From contig JARUPZ010000020.1 of assembly GCA_031213475.1 (NCBI GenBank), positions 5,877,858 to 5,941,857 of the forward strand: a stretch of DNA of 64,000 nt. Direction: 5' to 3'. A program made the translations under genes and the position numbers. The notes beneath the pieces are model-generated. The model saw nothing but the letters and a program-made list of their open reading frames with translations. It was not told the DNA's origin and searched no databases. Source of the DNA: Nereocystis luetkeana. Taxonomy: Eukaryota; Sar; Phaeophyceae; Laminariales; Laminariaceae. Numbering within the stretch: the first letter of the stretch is position 1; each line of letters starts with the position of its first letter. Below are positions 12,471 to 25,496 of this stretch, one piece after another.

Positions 12471-12561
12471 CTTTTAGGACTGCAGTCCCGTTTTGGGGAC
12501 AAACTACAGATCATTTGACTGGTTTGTCCCCAAAACGGGACTGCGCATCTAAACGGGTTAA
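12471..12561. mobile_element. Foldback element, TTAA type (copy 1)
   Basis: The arms GACTGCAGTCCCGTTTTGGG and CCCCAAAACGGGACTGC form a long hairpin around about 20 unique bases. The right end is GGGTTAA; the left TTAA has been lost. Confidence 0.7.
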
Positions 12562-12721
12562 ATCTATTGTTAGAATACAGGTATGAAATAGTGAAGAGAC
12601 CCATAGTTAATCATGTAATACGATGACGGTATATACAGCAGTAGTTTGTATTGTGCCCGAAGAATGAAATAAATGCGATTGCCGTCTTCGATTTGTATTT
12701 TATTTCATGAATCAAATTTCG

Positions 12722-12796
12722 GAGGTGTATGCTTGGTAGGTGGTCCGCGTGCCTATCAAGATCAATTTCGTGGGTTCAAGTCCCACCGAGTGCATG
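12722..12796 (+). other. tRNA-like B box / possible tRNA-derived sequence
   Basis: GGTTCAAGTCC at about 12,775 fits the Pol III B box and sits in a T-arm-like stem (GTGGG...CCCAC). An A-box-like TTGGTAGGTGG lies about 40 bases upstream. No acceptor or anticodon stem pairs well, so this is not called as a tRNA. A tRNA-derived SINE head or dead tRNA is more likely. Confidence 0.3.
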
Positions 12797-13254
12797 CTCG
12801 TAAGGGCTTTTTCTTGCATGAAATAAATTGAATAGCGGAAAGCGCGAGAGCGTGAGTTAGCTACATTCGATGAAAATCGACGAGCTGTGGGAATGCTGAA
12901 CCCTATGCGCGACAAAAAATAAAGGCACGTACCGGGGGGGGAAAGGGTAGACACCTGTGACCACGGCTTGTCCAGAAGGTCGTCGAGGGTAAAACCTCCT
13001 ACGAGTTAGGATGGAAAGTGGAAGTGATTATTCAGACAAAAAAGAAAAAAAAAGGGAAATATATTTGATATATGTTACATTTATGCTATTCATAGGCGTT
13101 CGAACAAAAATTATTGTGTAACATTAGACAGTTTACCCACAGAGACGAACACTTCAGTGGAACGTATTTTGAGTGTATCGCACAACATAAGATGCGCACC
13201 AAGTAGATAGAAAATCCGACGAAACCCTCGATCTCACAGCCTTTTTTTAATATT

Positions 13255-14101
13255 AGACCTATGCCAATGGGAAAGCGAAGTATCAATTAAAAGTTTGAAT
13301 TTCAAAGATACCCTCCAGATTTTTTTAGAACGCGCTTCCTATGGGCACGTTCAGAAGAAAAAAAAGTCCCAAACTTTTGGACGAGCCCGAAAAAAGCAAA
13401 CCTCGGGCCGATGTTGGGCCAACATCGGCTTGAGAAAAACTCAGGCCGATCTTTGGTTCGAAGCGGCGAGATTCCAAGTCCTTGACAGACATCGATCGAC
13501 AAAACCAACGACTGCGTCATGAATTCTGAACGGAGTGCGCTGGTTAGGGGCTCCGACCCACCCTAGGGTCACCGTCTTCACATCATGGTCAGTGTCATGT
13601 GGCGGGAGCTGACGAGGCGTATGATAAAAAAACATTGGCCGCTGTGCACAAAACAGAAGACAAAATTTCTCCATCCGTCTCGAATGGCGAAAAAGGTTTT
13701 TTTTTCAGGTTTGGGAGGATACCGTAGGACGCCGCCGGAAGGACGCCGCCGGAAAGCTCTCGCCCCCTAGACCATGGACCCACCCGATATCTTCGAGGCC
13801 GTTATATATATATTCGGTTGGCCTTGCCGGACACCGAGCGGGTTGGCCGTGGGCTGCGTCTATGTTGAGATCGAGCGTCGATCGTCGCACGAGCCGGTTT
13901 CTATCACAACGTGTTGACAATTTGCAAGCAGATGAAACAAATTGCGCCGCTTGCAGCCGTTGGGGAAACAAAAAAGAAAAAATCAAACATTTTTTTCGCT
14001 TTTTTTCCACAGCGGCAGTACGAGGAAACTTTCGGCTGTTCTTTGAAAGCAATATGTTTGGAGAAAACTTTCGAACTTCGCGTTTCCATTGGCATAGGTC
14101 T
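13255..14101. mobile_element. 847 bp TIR element (copy 1 of 2)
   Basis: Begins AGACCTATGCCAATGGGAAA and ends with its imperfect inverse, TTCCATTGGCATAGGTCT. The flanks TATT and TATA may be a worn 4 bp target duplication. It shares most of its length with 44,677-45,507. No transposase frame is seen, so it looks non-autonomous. Confidence 0.8.
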
Positions 14102-14233
14102 TATACCTGATAAATATGTAGCTGTGACATCCGTCTTACGCACGATCTTATCATCACACACTATTCAAAAAAAAAAAAACGACGAAACCCTCGCTCTCGC
14201 AGCTGACCGGGCATATTAACGTATCAACATCGT

Positions 14234-14339
14234 GCCCCCCGCCCCCCCCCCCCCCCCCCCCCCCCGCCACGACTACGGCCATGCATGAGATCGAGCACAT
14301 CTCTCCTATCGAGTACACCCCCCCCCAGCCCCCCCCCCC
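14234..14339 (-). repeat. Fragment of the oligo-G-headed repeat between C tracts
   Basis: About 58 bases, CATGCATGAGATCGAG to TCGAGTACAC, match the 5' end of the repeat in reverse. Long C runs flank it on both sides. Confidence 0.75.
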
Positions 14340-14750
14340 GTTTTTTTCGGCGAAATTAATTGATGCACCTGCTTTTTTTCCAAGTCTCGAATTAATCCAA
14401 CACTTTTTACACACTTGCATCCTTACATAAAAATCCGTAAGCGCAATCTCATCATCACACACGGCCTGGGAAGGTGAGATTCGACGGGAAGATGAGGTTC
14501 GACGAAATCCTCGACTTCACAGCAGTACTGTTCAACACTATCGTGTCCGCTTTTTGCCGGTAATATTAATGCACGTTAATTAAAAGTCATAACTTCATCG
14601 AAAATAATGGCCTGCCTGCCTCATGAGTGGAATTTGGTCCTCGCACGCCCCATTTAGTTTCCTTCTCTCTAATAAAATAGAGACACATACCCTTACTAGT
14701 TGATGCTTCTCGAGAGTAGTGATATCGCTTGCCTGTGAAATCGCTTGCCA

Positions 14751-14888
14751 CCAGGGGTGCTACGCGTTCGTGTACAACCCGGGTACCCGACGGGTTTGCC
14801 CGGACGGGTACTACCCGTCACCGAGTCCGACCCGAAACCCCTCAGGTAGTTCGGGCCGGGTACCCGGTACCTGGGTATCCGGTTAGCA
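14751..14888. mobile_element. Possible hAT-like MITE made of GGTACCCG-type repeats
   Basis: The ends CAGGGGTGCTACGCG and CGTGTCCCCAG are imperfect inverses. The interior is a chain of GACGGGT/GGTACCCG palindromic units. A related stretch ending GGGTAGCACCTG lies at about 15,815-15,952. Confidence 0.4.
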
Positions 14889-15679
14889 ACGTGTCCCCAG
14901 GATGGGTATGCCTGACAATACCTCCAGAAACCCTGGGAACGTGTAAGCTATCCAACAGCGCAACGCTCTCCCAAATACCTGTACTAGCTTCGGGTTTACG
15001 GCATCAACATGAGCTCGAAGGGATCGGCCAGTAGCAGCAGTAGGGAAGGAGCTACGTCTGCGGAGACGCTTACACATGTATGTGTACGTGCATTTTGTTT
15101 CGTTTTCACTATCCATACGTGTACTCCAGCAGTACCTGATACTGGTATAATACGTACCTGATCTCCACACGTGCACTTGTTTCATTGCTCAGTCCAGTAG
15201 CTTTTGCAGCATTTTCGATGTGCACTGTACGTACGCGTACTACAGCGCCTGATACTGGTATTCTAAGATATAGTCGATCTACGCGTGCACCTGTTTCATT
15301 GTCCAGTTTACGGTAGTAGCTTAGCGGCATTTACCATTTGTTTTCGTGGTTTCTTGCGGTATCATTCCGCTCCAGAAGTGCTGGAGCCTTTCCTGCGACC
15401 ACGGACGCTTAGCTGGCGATGAGTTAATGTGGAGACCACAAACATCAGCAACGCTTGACCTCAAGCATTTTACATGTTGTATCATTTCCAGGGATCATGT
15501 GCTACGGCGTGACCCAGCCTGTTCATAGGTCAATACCCCGACGCGGAAGAACGTGTTTTCAAACCAAAGCGAAGGACGGATGATGGGTGAGCATGCAATG
15601 CCTGGTACCGTTTGACGCCTGTAGTTCTCTCGGCGATAAGCCATCCAAATCCGCCCTATCCTCCACTTGTCATGCCCGC

Positions 15680-15786
15680 TTAACCCTTTTAGGACTGCAG
15701 TCTCGTTTCGGGGACAATTGGGGAAAAATTACTTGGAATTTGAGTGGATTGTCCCCAAAACGGGACTGGAGTTCTGAAGGGGTTAA
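15680..15786. mobile_element. Foldback element, TTAA type (copy 2)
   Basis: Bounded by TTAACCC...GGGGTTAA with TTAA at both edges. The arms CTGCAGTCTCGTTTCGGGGA and GTCCCCAAAACGGGACTG face each other. Confidence 0.8.
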
Positions 15787-16559
15787 TGACTGTATGGGGC
15801 TGTATACGGGATGATATGTTGACCGGGTACCCGGTGGACCCGGTTCCGGTCACTTGAATAAACCGGGTTACCCGGGCACGAGTCCGAGTCCGGCCTCCAG
15901 AGTTCGGCGGGTATCCGTTCGTGGCGTGTACCCAGCGGGTAGCACCTGTACTGACACTGATGAGATTAGCCAGTGTGGCAGTGTCCCGAGTCCCGAGCAG
16001 TGTTGGTAGCCGTGATAGCGTAGGTATCATTGGCAGGCGCATACCGACACTATAGAGGGACCACTCAACTGGGGGCTTGGGTGACGTCCTGAGACCCCGA
16101 CTGAAGCTGTTGTGGGGCACAGTCATATCATCTGACCCTCTAAAAATCACAGACCATAGGACTGAAGTGTGTTTGGTCTGTTTTCCAACTTACCACCCAC
16201 CTGAAGACTATATGTTCGTTTTCTTTTCGCTACCATTGCCTATAAATATAATATGGCGATGAGCTATCAATACTGTGAAATCAAAAGGAAGGAGCAAGGG
16301 CAGCGCACTGGAGTAGACTGGGGTTGAGTATATCAATTATCCCTTCAGTAAGGCTGGAGAATAATGCACCGTAAACCAGGATGCTTGCATTCCCATCCTA
16401 AGAAGGATATACAAATGGAGATGGTTAATGCCCGGGTTTCAACGCGTTTTACCCAGACCCAGCAAGAAATCTGCCAACATGCAACCCGGGGAGGGCCCAG
16501 AAAAATCCCCCGTGTTTGAAAAAGGATCTAATCGAGCTGAATCTTTCACTTTGTGGTAG

Positions 16560-16990
16560 TATTGGGGTGGGGATCACGAATCTGTCGTCATAGTTTCCGA
16601 GGTCAACCATGCCGCCGAGTTACAGCTTTCCTTGACCGCAAGCAAACGGGGGTGGCAAAGAAATATCAATATGCTCAACCTAGCCGTAAGGGCTGAAAAT
16701 TTCAAGAGAAATTTAGGGGCGGGGATCGCGGATCTGCTATGAAAATGTTTCATTTCGGTGTTGCCGTTGAAGAACGGCTGTATCAAAATTACATCCTCGG
16801 GGGTTTTGATTTTTCGTAAATATATTGCCTGCGCGCTCCCGAGCCGAGGTTTTCTCCGATCGACGTTGTGGAGCTCTACCCCGATCAAATCGACGACGCC
16901 AAGTCGATTGACGAGGTGTGCAGAGAGAGACAAGTTCAAGAATGCGGCGGAGCTTTTTTCGAGACTTGCCCAAACGATTATTTTTGCACA
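16560..16990 (+). pseudogene. Decayed plus-strand coding sequence, unknown family
   Basis: One frame at about 16,575-16,738 reads VVIVSEVNHAAELQLSLTAS and on to a stop. A second frame then carries FGVAVEERLYQNYILGGFDF, an in-frame stop near 16,818, and VVELYPDQIDDAKSIDEVCR further on. The residue composition looks like protein and not chance, but the frame is broken by at least one shift and one stop. Could be a remnant gene, transposon or integrated element; no family recognised. Confidence 0.4.
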
Positions 16991-17095
16991 CTTTTTTTAA
17001 GAAGTCATTTTTTTCACACCTGGTTCACATTTTTCTCAGTGCGCGAGTACCAAAACTAGGCTTTCCTCGGATGGCGCCTACGGTATCATAATAAG

Positions 17096-17206
17096 CTATT
17101 ACGGGGGACCATAGCAAATGGGACCAAATATTGTGAGTAAAAATAGTTGAATATGTAGGTTTTTGTGTCGACCATAGGTCCTATTTACTATGGTCTCCCG
17201 TAATAG
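17096..17206. mobile_element. CTATTACGGGG MITE (copy 1)
   Basis: 111 bp with the inverted ends CTATTACGGGGGACCATAG and CTATGGTCTCCCGTAATAG, and an AT-rich centre. Same family as the copies at 62,971 and 63,651. Confidence 0.8.
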
Positions 17207-18888
17207 TGTATTTGTCGTTAGGAACTTGCCCAGGAGGATATTTGTAACTGTCGTCCACTTGTGTGCGATGGCGTGCGCTGATGAAAAACGAAACACAAGT
17301 CAACAAATATCAAACGCACTCGACACGAAAAGCCAAACATGCGGCGACTACACGAGTCAGCCGATCATACCCCACCGCACCAGCCATACTTCAACTGCTC
17401 ACCGCCAATCACACCCCACCCCACTGGCCGCCGTTGAACTGCCTGCCACCCCGCGAGTCGGTGAGCGGTCGCCCCTACGTGGCCGTCCCGCGCTTCGGCG
17501 TACACCACACATGTATTGCGCTTGCTTTTGGTTCGCTGAGTCCTCTGTGCTGATCCGTCGATTCGTTTTTTGATTCGTTTGCTGTGGGGAAGTTTTTTTT
17601 TTCCTCTTTTTTTGTTTCCGGAGATCCTAGCGATTGTATATACGTAGATGCATGCCCAATCGATCCCAAACGGGGTCTTTGAAAATAAGGCGCCGTCAAA
17701 TCAGAACGTCGTTTTCGCTCGTAATTTAAATTATTCCTGAACAAGGACGCCGCAAAATTCCCGCCGAAATACGCCACTTTTGTTTTGCTGACGACAGATA
17801 ATAATCCACTTCGCCAAGGGGGAGGAGGTAAAGGTCTGCTCGAAGCCGGCACGCCCTCAGTCTGCATGTCTGATACTCATGCCACCTCTGGTATCCACGT
17901 CACCGTTTGGGCATTGATAGCCCTTTGCTTGTTCTTGAAGTTGTTGATTAGAGCGTATCAAGCACCCGCCACCACCACCGTGGTGCGCTATGTACCCGTC
18001 CAAGTTCGGAGGGGACCCAACACTATTATAGTCGCGTCAGTGACCCTGCCGCCGCTCGCCCTGAGGCGGGGGTCTCTGAGGTGGAGCTTGCTGCCCCTCA
18101 CTCGTCGACGACGGCCTCTGGGGTAGAGCTCGGGATGGGTGGATTTGAAGCGGGGGGTGTTGCGTGCGCCCAATAGGGATGTCGGCTGCGACGATGTAGT
18201 ATATACACATATTTTGCGGGGAGACCTCTTTTCGAGATATGTTCGCACAATGTGCGCAACTTGAATGAGTTCGTACCTGGTATACCGATATAGAACAGCA
18301 TGGTACAGAATATGTACCAGCTATCCAGATATGAATAGGATAATCATGTAGAAATACGTTATGTAGTCCATTCATAGTGCAACTAGCCATCCAAGGAAAT
18401 CGCCGTGTGGTGTTGTGGTGTGGTGCGTACTACAGTAACTGTACGATATGCTATAAATAGAGCCACACAACTCAAATGAGGCACCCTTCTTGGAGAACGT
18501 GCTTGATGTAAACTCGATGTCATGACTCCTGGTGGGCGTCATGTATCTGCTCATTTTGAGGGGGCTTCGAATTCGCGGGGAGAGGGAAGGCTGGAGACGT
18601 TGAGTACTCGTGCGTGTGGGCGTTGCTTTCGTGCCATACAACGCGTATGCACATACCAGGCACCAAGTACCAACGTACGCGGTTTATCGTCCGTGCACCG
18701 AACGAATTGGCATCATGTCCAATACTCAAGTTCATGGTGATGCGTTGGTAGAATAGTACCAATCTGGGCGTACATACAAGGAGTAATTGGTCTCCATATT
18801 GACGTGTAAAGGATCCTTGTTTTTCGCCCAGAGTGGCATTCCCCAGGTTTACCTACGGGCTCTGTCTCGATAAGTCCCCAATATCGGT

Positions 18889-18919
18889 CTGTCTGTCTGT
18901 CCTGTCTGTCTGTCTGTGT
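18889..18919 (+). repeat. (CTGT)n microsatellite
   Basis: GTCTGTCTGTCTGTC runs with one interruption. Confidence 0.9.
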
Positions 18920-20089
18920 GTCGGCCTTTAGGCTCGCCTACCCCTTCCCGCTGCGTACGGTACAGCAGTGCGCGACTGCTCTTCATCAAGAAAATGGGGG
19001 TCGATATTTTTTGGCTCTCATCGTTACCGCGAAACATGAGATATTTTTTTTATACGTAGGTGGTGGAATCAATTAGTGTGGGGCACACCCTGCCTCACAC
19101 AAATAAAACGAGCCTGGCCCAAAATAAGACTTCATAAAAACCAGGGGTGCGTGATACCGGCACAAGGCCCTTATCGGTTCTCAGAACCGCATGCGGTTTG
19201 CAATGTGTTTGCGGTTTGGCGATTATTGTGCTGGCTCCTAAGGAAAAACGCCCGCATATACACTGGAAACCTCAATTTTTTTTTACTCTTGGTTCAGTTC
19301 ATTGTAAGTTTTTTTTTGCGGTTCCCGGATCTGGCCAGAGATTTCCACATTTGACAAATTTGCGTATTACCGGCACGTCCGCTCTGACATCTGCGGTATT
19401 GCAAATCCCTGATAACCCCGGTAGAGTTGCAAGCACGTTTTTGGGGACGAGCTACTTGAGGTCAATGAGGGATACATTCGTTGTATTAACAGAGTAGGGT
19501 TGATTCAGTAGTGTCAATAAATATATACTCGCCTTTGCTCTTCATTTTATTTGTCGCGCGTTTGCTTTCCGCACTTCCGTTTGCTCGTACAGTCGTTGAC
19601 CCACGCACTTAAGCGTGTATTTTGCCGACACACAGGCAACACATTCTTACTTCGGGCCAGCCGGAAATTCTTACGCCAGGCAGGATGTGTCCTACGCGTA
19701 ATTTCAATATATTTTTCAGCTGCGAAATCGAGGTTTTCGTCGAAAATCATGTTTGGAAGCTGTGTCATGCTTCGATCGCGCATACTACGGGTTTTGTGTA
19801 ACCTCACCAAGGATACCGGTATTCCCCAATATATATCCCTTTTTGACGGGAACAGAATCTGACATCAAGCTGTGGAACTAAGGGGTGGGGGGGGATTAAA
19901 ATGGTTTTGTTATGTTTCGTGCGTATAAGGCTAGGAAAAAACTACCGGGTAGGTATTTAAACTTCCTGTTTCTTGAGTACTGTAGCGCACCGTATTTATT
20001 ACCCGCCACGGCGATTGTTGTTACTCGCTGACGTCAACTTCATGCTGGCATCTCGTTTCGTACTCACTCGCTTCGTCGAATTGTTGCTC

Positions 20090-20650
20090 ACCACACTCGT
20101 CATCGCTATAATGCTAAATAAAACGTCGTGACCCTCACTCAGACGGAGTCAGGATTTGGACGGAGTTGGTTCATCAAGTATTTTTGGGTCCGCATGTCTT
20201 GGAAGCTGTAGGAGAGGCATTTCTCGCCACGTCGAAATGATGCTCTCCAAGCATCATCGCTACAAAATCGTGACCCAATGACATGGACCGAGGATTTGGA
20301 CACACTTAGTTCCAGCATTTTCGATCCGAAAAGGTCTTGGAAATTGCACGGTATGATAGACGTTACTTGCCATGTTGAAGTGTTAACTCACCGCAAGTCA
20401 TCGCTTCTAAAATCGTGACCCAATCAGATGGACCCATGATTTGGACAAAGTTGATTCCAGCACTCAAGATCCGACTGTTTCGAGAAACTGCATGGTGTTA
20501 ACAGACGTTTCTCACCGTGTCGAATTGTAAAATTACCACACGTCTTCGATGCTACCAATCGTAACCCAACCAGATGGACTCAAGATTTGGACGGGTTGGT
20601 TCCAGCATTTTAGGCCCGCGTGTATCCGAAACATTATGATATGAGAGGCG
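20090..20650 (+). repeat. Satellite-like tandem array, ~140-146 bp period, four diverged copies
   Basis: The phrases ATCGTGACCCAATCAGATGG and GGATTTGGAC recur, the latter at 20,151, 20,291, 20,436 and 20,582, a spacing of 140 to 146 bases. The array is diverged and non-coding. Confidence 0.8.
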
Positions 20651-23054
20651 CGATTATTTCCCGCAAATCTGTCCAAAACTCGCGAGAACACGGTACTGTA
20701 AGCAAAGGAACACTACAGAGAATACTTAGCACAATGCTTCGGCCATAGACGGGTTCTACGCCTAGCAGCGATTATAGCCCTGGCGCCGAGCCCTACACCC
20801 GCGACAGCCGCGCGGCCTTCGCCTAGATCGGACCGGAAGTCGGCCACTCGTATTCGTGTTGCGTGATTTTACACTACCGCCGATCCCTCAACACATTTTT
20901 GGGATGGATGAGGCCTCCTACCCCGGTCGACGATTCTACGTGCCCATAATTCGATTCGTTCTTGAAATTACCATTGACTACAGGCCTCGTGCCGCGCTGT
21001 TTCACCCAAACTCTTTATACTTCAGGCGTACTTCAACTTGCAAGCAGATACATCTTACTGAAACAATGGTGACAGAAACAACTCGATCGCGGTCGCGTAG
21101 TCGTTGCCGGATTTCCTCTGACAAGTCCCGGCCTGGGTGCTCGTGTCCCAAGGGTTGTCGCCTCGCTGAACGCATATCCGGCGCGGGGGTTGACCCCGGG
21201 AGAGCCCCCCCCTGCTTCGGGGCAGGAGGCCTAATCTAACCCAGTACACTGACGATCGGCGGCGCGAAAAACAATGCGACAGAGTATATGGCGTGTATTC
21301 AGTTTTCATTACATCGCGCTAATCAGCTTGTTGTGAGTCGAAACTATCCATGTCCACCACGCCTTCAATAGGTCATCGTAGAGCAACTATCGACCCTATC
21401 ATGCACGCGTACTCTAAAAAGACCAGACACACTCCCAGTATAGAACCAACCAACAAATATCGCACGCATTACACACCCGCCTACGAAAACGGATACAAAA
21501 CGCATGGATGCCATGGAATGGGACGCAAAAATTACTCAATTCGGCCGCAACTAGTCCCTCACAAAATATTGACAACGTGTAGATACGTGCGTACAGGAGG
21601 ATGCATACGCTCAACTCAGCGAGATCGCGTTTTTATCCTGTCGCTAGGAGGGCGATCAGGCGCACTTAAACTCCGAGCCACCCCTCTCGCGTCCGCGGTA
21701 CATACCAAACTACAAAAACAGCACGCATTTATCTATTAGGGTGGCGCATGCCAAGTTCGACACAGAAGCAGCACGAAAACGGAGCAAACAACCACCGGAA
21801 TATGGCATCACAGTTTTTATACCGTGCAAAAATTTATTGACGCCGTCGTACATCGCCGTCTTCAACACACCGAATACCTTGGCGAAGGATGGGGAAAGGA
21901 CGTGCACATATTCCTCTATCCCCTATAGACCTGCACCCATGGTTGTTGGGACAAACTACTTTGAATTAAAGGAGGACATGCTTGCAGTGGTAAAACGGGC
22001 TCAAGAGAAATACACTGACGGAACTTACCCTCGTGACCATCTACCTTGTAGAAACGTCGCTGCGATGAATTCGCGTTATCTATGCTGTGACGGTGCAAAA
22101 GCTCAGCAACTAGGTGCCGACATGACCGACGGAACGAAGTAAAGAGACAGATGGGCGCTGTAACCAAGCAGCTGCGAGGTCAGTCCAGCACGGTGTTGAA
22201 CTGCTATTAATAGCTCACTACAAAACATTATACGCCAGATATCGTAGCTTACCTACAAGTAATATGCCATATGCTATGACAACCCCCCTCGCATCACCGA
22301 ACAAACAAGTTAGTACGAACTGCATACACAAGCCATACCATTCAGGTGACTATTAACTTCACAGAAAAAACGGTCTAGCTCCCACCCACCACGCACACCA
22401 TTTAGGCTCTATAATACTCGTAATCCGTTTCACTGTGTTTAGCCCGTGATAGCTCGCCGTCGTTGTTGGGGTGCAAACAAGACGCAAAACAGCTTAACAG
22501 TAGCAGCAGCAACACTAACAACGTCAGCAGTACCACCAGCAGCAGCACAGCATTCGCGGAGATATTTACACAATAATATATACCTGGTACCTGGTATAAT
22601 ATATATATATATATATATATATTGTGCGGTTCCGACAGCCGAAAAGGGACGTGCTGTGCGCAACGCACAGCTTCTGCCTACGAACGGTACATATGTGTGA
22701 ATTATGCGCCATCATCGCACGCTTGCATTCACGCCGTATCCCGGTGAACCAACACGCGATGTTACCGCAACCTTGACCAACAAAATGTATTCTATGTCAC
22801 ACGACTCACAAAGCCAATCGACAAAACAAGAAAATGAGCCCCATTCATTTTACCGATCTAGCTCAATACACACCCAAAAAGGAGGGAGGGGTCACCCTTT
22901 TCCCTGTATGAACCAGCACTACGCAACTGGTAGAGGGATAGCAAGTGTGGAGGGAGGGTCCCTTCAGCTCGGAAAAAACAAAACCTATGCTTGGGAAAAT
23001 GAAGGAGGGTGGGGGTCCAACTCTCCCAGTTAAAAACAGGTCCTTAGCTTGAGT

Positions 23055-23285
23055 GGCGGCGGGGGGGGGCGACCTCATTCCATGCATGGTCGTAGGCGTA
23101 TGACCATAGACCCTCGCACCCCTACAATGCCAAAACGGAGCACGTCGGGGTTTCAGCGACCACGCAGACATTGCTTGCACCAAGCGCCTAGCGCCGTGAG
23201 GTGTTGGCGAGTCGCATCAAAGGTCAGCTGCATCCTACTAAGAATCGCTTGGAAGGCGGACTTTCGTGGACGGCAGCGTCGAATG
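23055..23285 (+). repeat. Oligo-G-headed dispersed repeat (copy)
   Basis: A G tract followed by CATGCATGGTCGTAGGCGTA and the body GGAGCACGTCGGG...TGCACCAAGCGC, ending near GGCAGCGTCGAAT. Confidence 0.85.
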
Positions 23286-23744
23286 GAGGGCCATTGCTCC
23301 CATTGAAAACACGCACTCAGCTGCAGACAGACGGGAAAGAGGGGGCGTCAGGGAAAGATCCTCTCGTCTGCGTTCAAAACACGCACTTAATGGGGTAGAA
23401 GGGGCGCAGCGAGTATTCTTACGAAAGACAGACACCACCAACCCATCACTGCAGCGTTCCGTTCGTAGCCCCCATTTCAGCACCGGCAAGGGTTTTCTCC
23501 CGGGATTTTCCAGCAGTTTGGAACTCCCGCATCGGCGGTTTTGAAATGGAAGAAATACCCGACGAGTTGAAGAAAACAACTCCAGGCTGGGTCATTAAGC
23601 GACTGAGCCCAAACAATAAGTGATCCCCCCCCCCCAAGAAAAACGAAAACTCCGTTGCAATTCCACCTGGCCCTGAACACGTCAGCTATCTCCTCTTCTC
23701 CCACGCTTCCCCCCGAACAGGCTGCTAGAATCAAGGAATACTAT

Positions 23745-24060
23745 ATTTTGACGGGAAATGGTGGAACAGCGTCGCCCCGGGCCAGTACACTTAAGTCAGG
23801 CCCTGCAAACACCGGCTACCCCCCTGCTTCTCCCCTTCCCTCTAACAGCCAGAACAAGGAACCCCCGTTTGATACGTGTGGTATAGTGTCGCCCCGGGCC
23901 GGTACACTTACATCGGGCCCTAGAGGCACCTGCTACCCCCCCGCCCCTCCCCTCATACATCCTGCCCAAGAGCAAAGAAAACTCAGTTTGAGTAGGTGTG
24001 CGAAACAGCGTCGCTCCGGGCCAGTACACTTACGTCGGACCCTGGAGACGCCAGCTACCC
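23745..24060 (+). repeat. Three tandem ~115-120 bp units
   Basis: GTCGCCCCGGGCCAGTACAC, or a close variant, recurs at about 23,771, 23,889 and 24,010, each followed by a CCCC-rich segment and a run of purines. Confidence 0.7.
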
Positions 24061-25496
24061 CTCCCCCCCAAAAAAAATAGCCAGGTAGAAGAAAATCAGT
24101 ACCAATAGGCGTGGAGGACAGACCCCCCCTCCCCCCCCCTCTGGCCGCCACCCCACAAAAAAACAAACACGAAACAAGTCTGTTGTCAAAATGATGCTCC
24201 CGAAGGGGTGGTTTTTCTCGCGTCATCCGGCGGGGGCGCCCACCACGACCTTTGCCACTGTCGCTGGAACATTATCACGGCACGTCACGTAGCATCGGCG
24301 TCACCCGCGTTGCTCCGAACTTCCCCGCGCTCCCGCACCTGTGTGTATCATACGTAGGCGGAAACGCAGATGAACGATGCACGGCATGGAGACAACGCAC
24401 AACGATGACGGCGATGGTGACGATCTCCCTCACATTTTCGGGTGCACACGTGGCGATCTCATCCATTGCTTGAAAAGTGAAAACGAAAATTATGCACACC
24501 TGGTATATATTTTTGGAACTCCCCGAGGCGGTAACATTCGGCAGCCGTCCCGGGGGGGGAGGGGAGCGGAGAGGAAAGGGGAGAGGCGTTTATGTTGACA
24601 GGATTCAATGAAGCTGGTTAGCCGCTGACGTCGAAAAGCGAACAGCGACGGGGGAACCGGAGGGTAGGGTCGTCTTCGGTGAGGATTCCACATGTATCGA
24701 TACTATTAATAGGTCGCCAGCAGCAACGTAATGTACGCTGCTAGAGTGAACACAGCAAAATACATCAACCCGTGGCTAATTCACTGGCTAAAGAAAATAA
24801 CTAACTGACCCCTGATGAACTGGCAAACTACCGGAACTAAATATTGACAAGAGGATGAACTGCACAACTACTGCATAGGTACCCGGTACACTGATCAAGC
24901 CTGTCCCTATGCAACGCCCGGGACAAACAGAATATCACACAATGTTAAGGGGAAGCCTGTCGTTTCGTAAACATACTTATATAGTACCAAAGCTGCATAT
25001 CCTCGACTTAAGTCTCCATAATGTTTGCCACTGCACGGGGCATCTCGACAACACTCGCAACAACACCAACAAAAACCGTTACCAGCACTGACATAGAAGA
25101 CATTCACCCCACCCCGCGCCCCCTCGCTATGCATACCCCTCTTACCTACCCTCCCTTTCCAGCGCACCAGATCACTGGGCCACGACCAACATGATTGAGG
25201 CGAGAAACTACGAGACCTCTGGCCACCCACTCGTCAAAACGACAGCACGTATGCCCGGGGGCGCACACGTCGGTACTACAGCGACGACAGCATCCCAAAA
25301 AGCGAATACAAAGTGCGCCACAGCCACCGTATACGCGGACAAAGCCTTAACAGTCGTACAGTGTTTGGTACTACTGTAGTATTTCTAGTCTGATGGTTTG
25401 GGGTTGAAACCACGGGTAGACGCTAACAGTATATAGCATCAATCTGTTTCGTACTTCTTGTAATATGGCATGTTTTGGGGGGTTGAAAAACACGGG

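Larger units (their letters stand above)
20651..25496. other. Intergenic stretch, no convincing gene
   Basis: Holds a (TA)n tract at 22,598-22,622, a copy of the oligo-G-headed repeat at 23,055-23,285, and three diverged ~115 bp tandem units at about 23,745-24,055 (GTGTCGCCCCGGGCC...CTACCCC). Two plus-strand open frames of about 130 codons (21,350-21,739; 21,741-22,142) show no motifs and are of a length seen by chance here. Any remaining 3' kinesin exons would lie in this stretch. Confidence 0.5.

Noticed and set aside
21350-22142. Two consecutive plus-strand frames of 129 and 133 codons
   Set aside because: No motif, no codon bias distinguishing them from spacer, and a length seen repeatedly by chance in this window. 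Kept only as a note.
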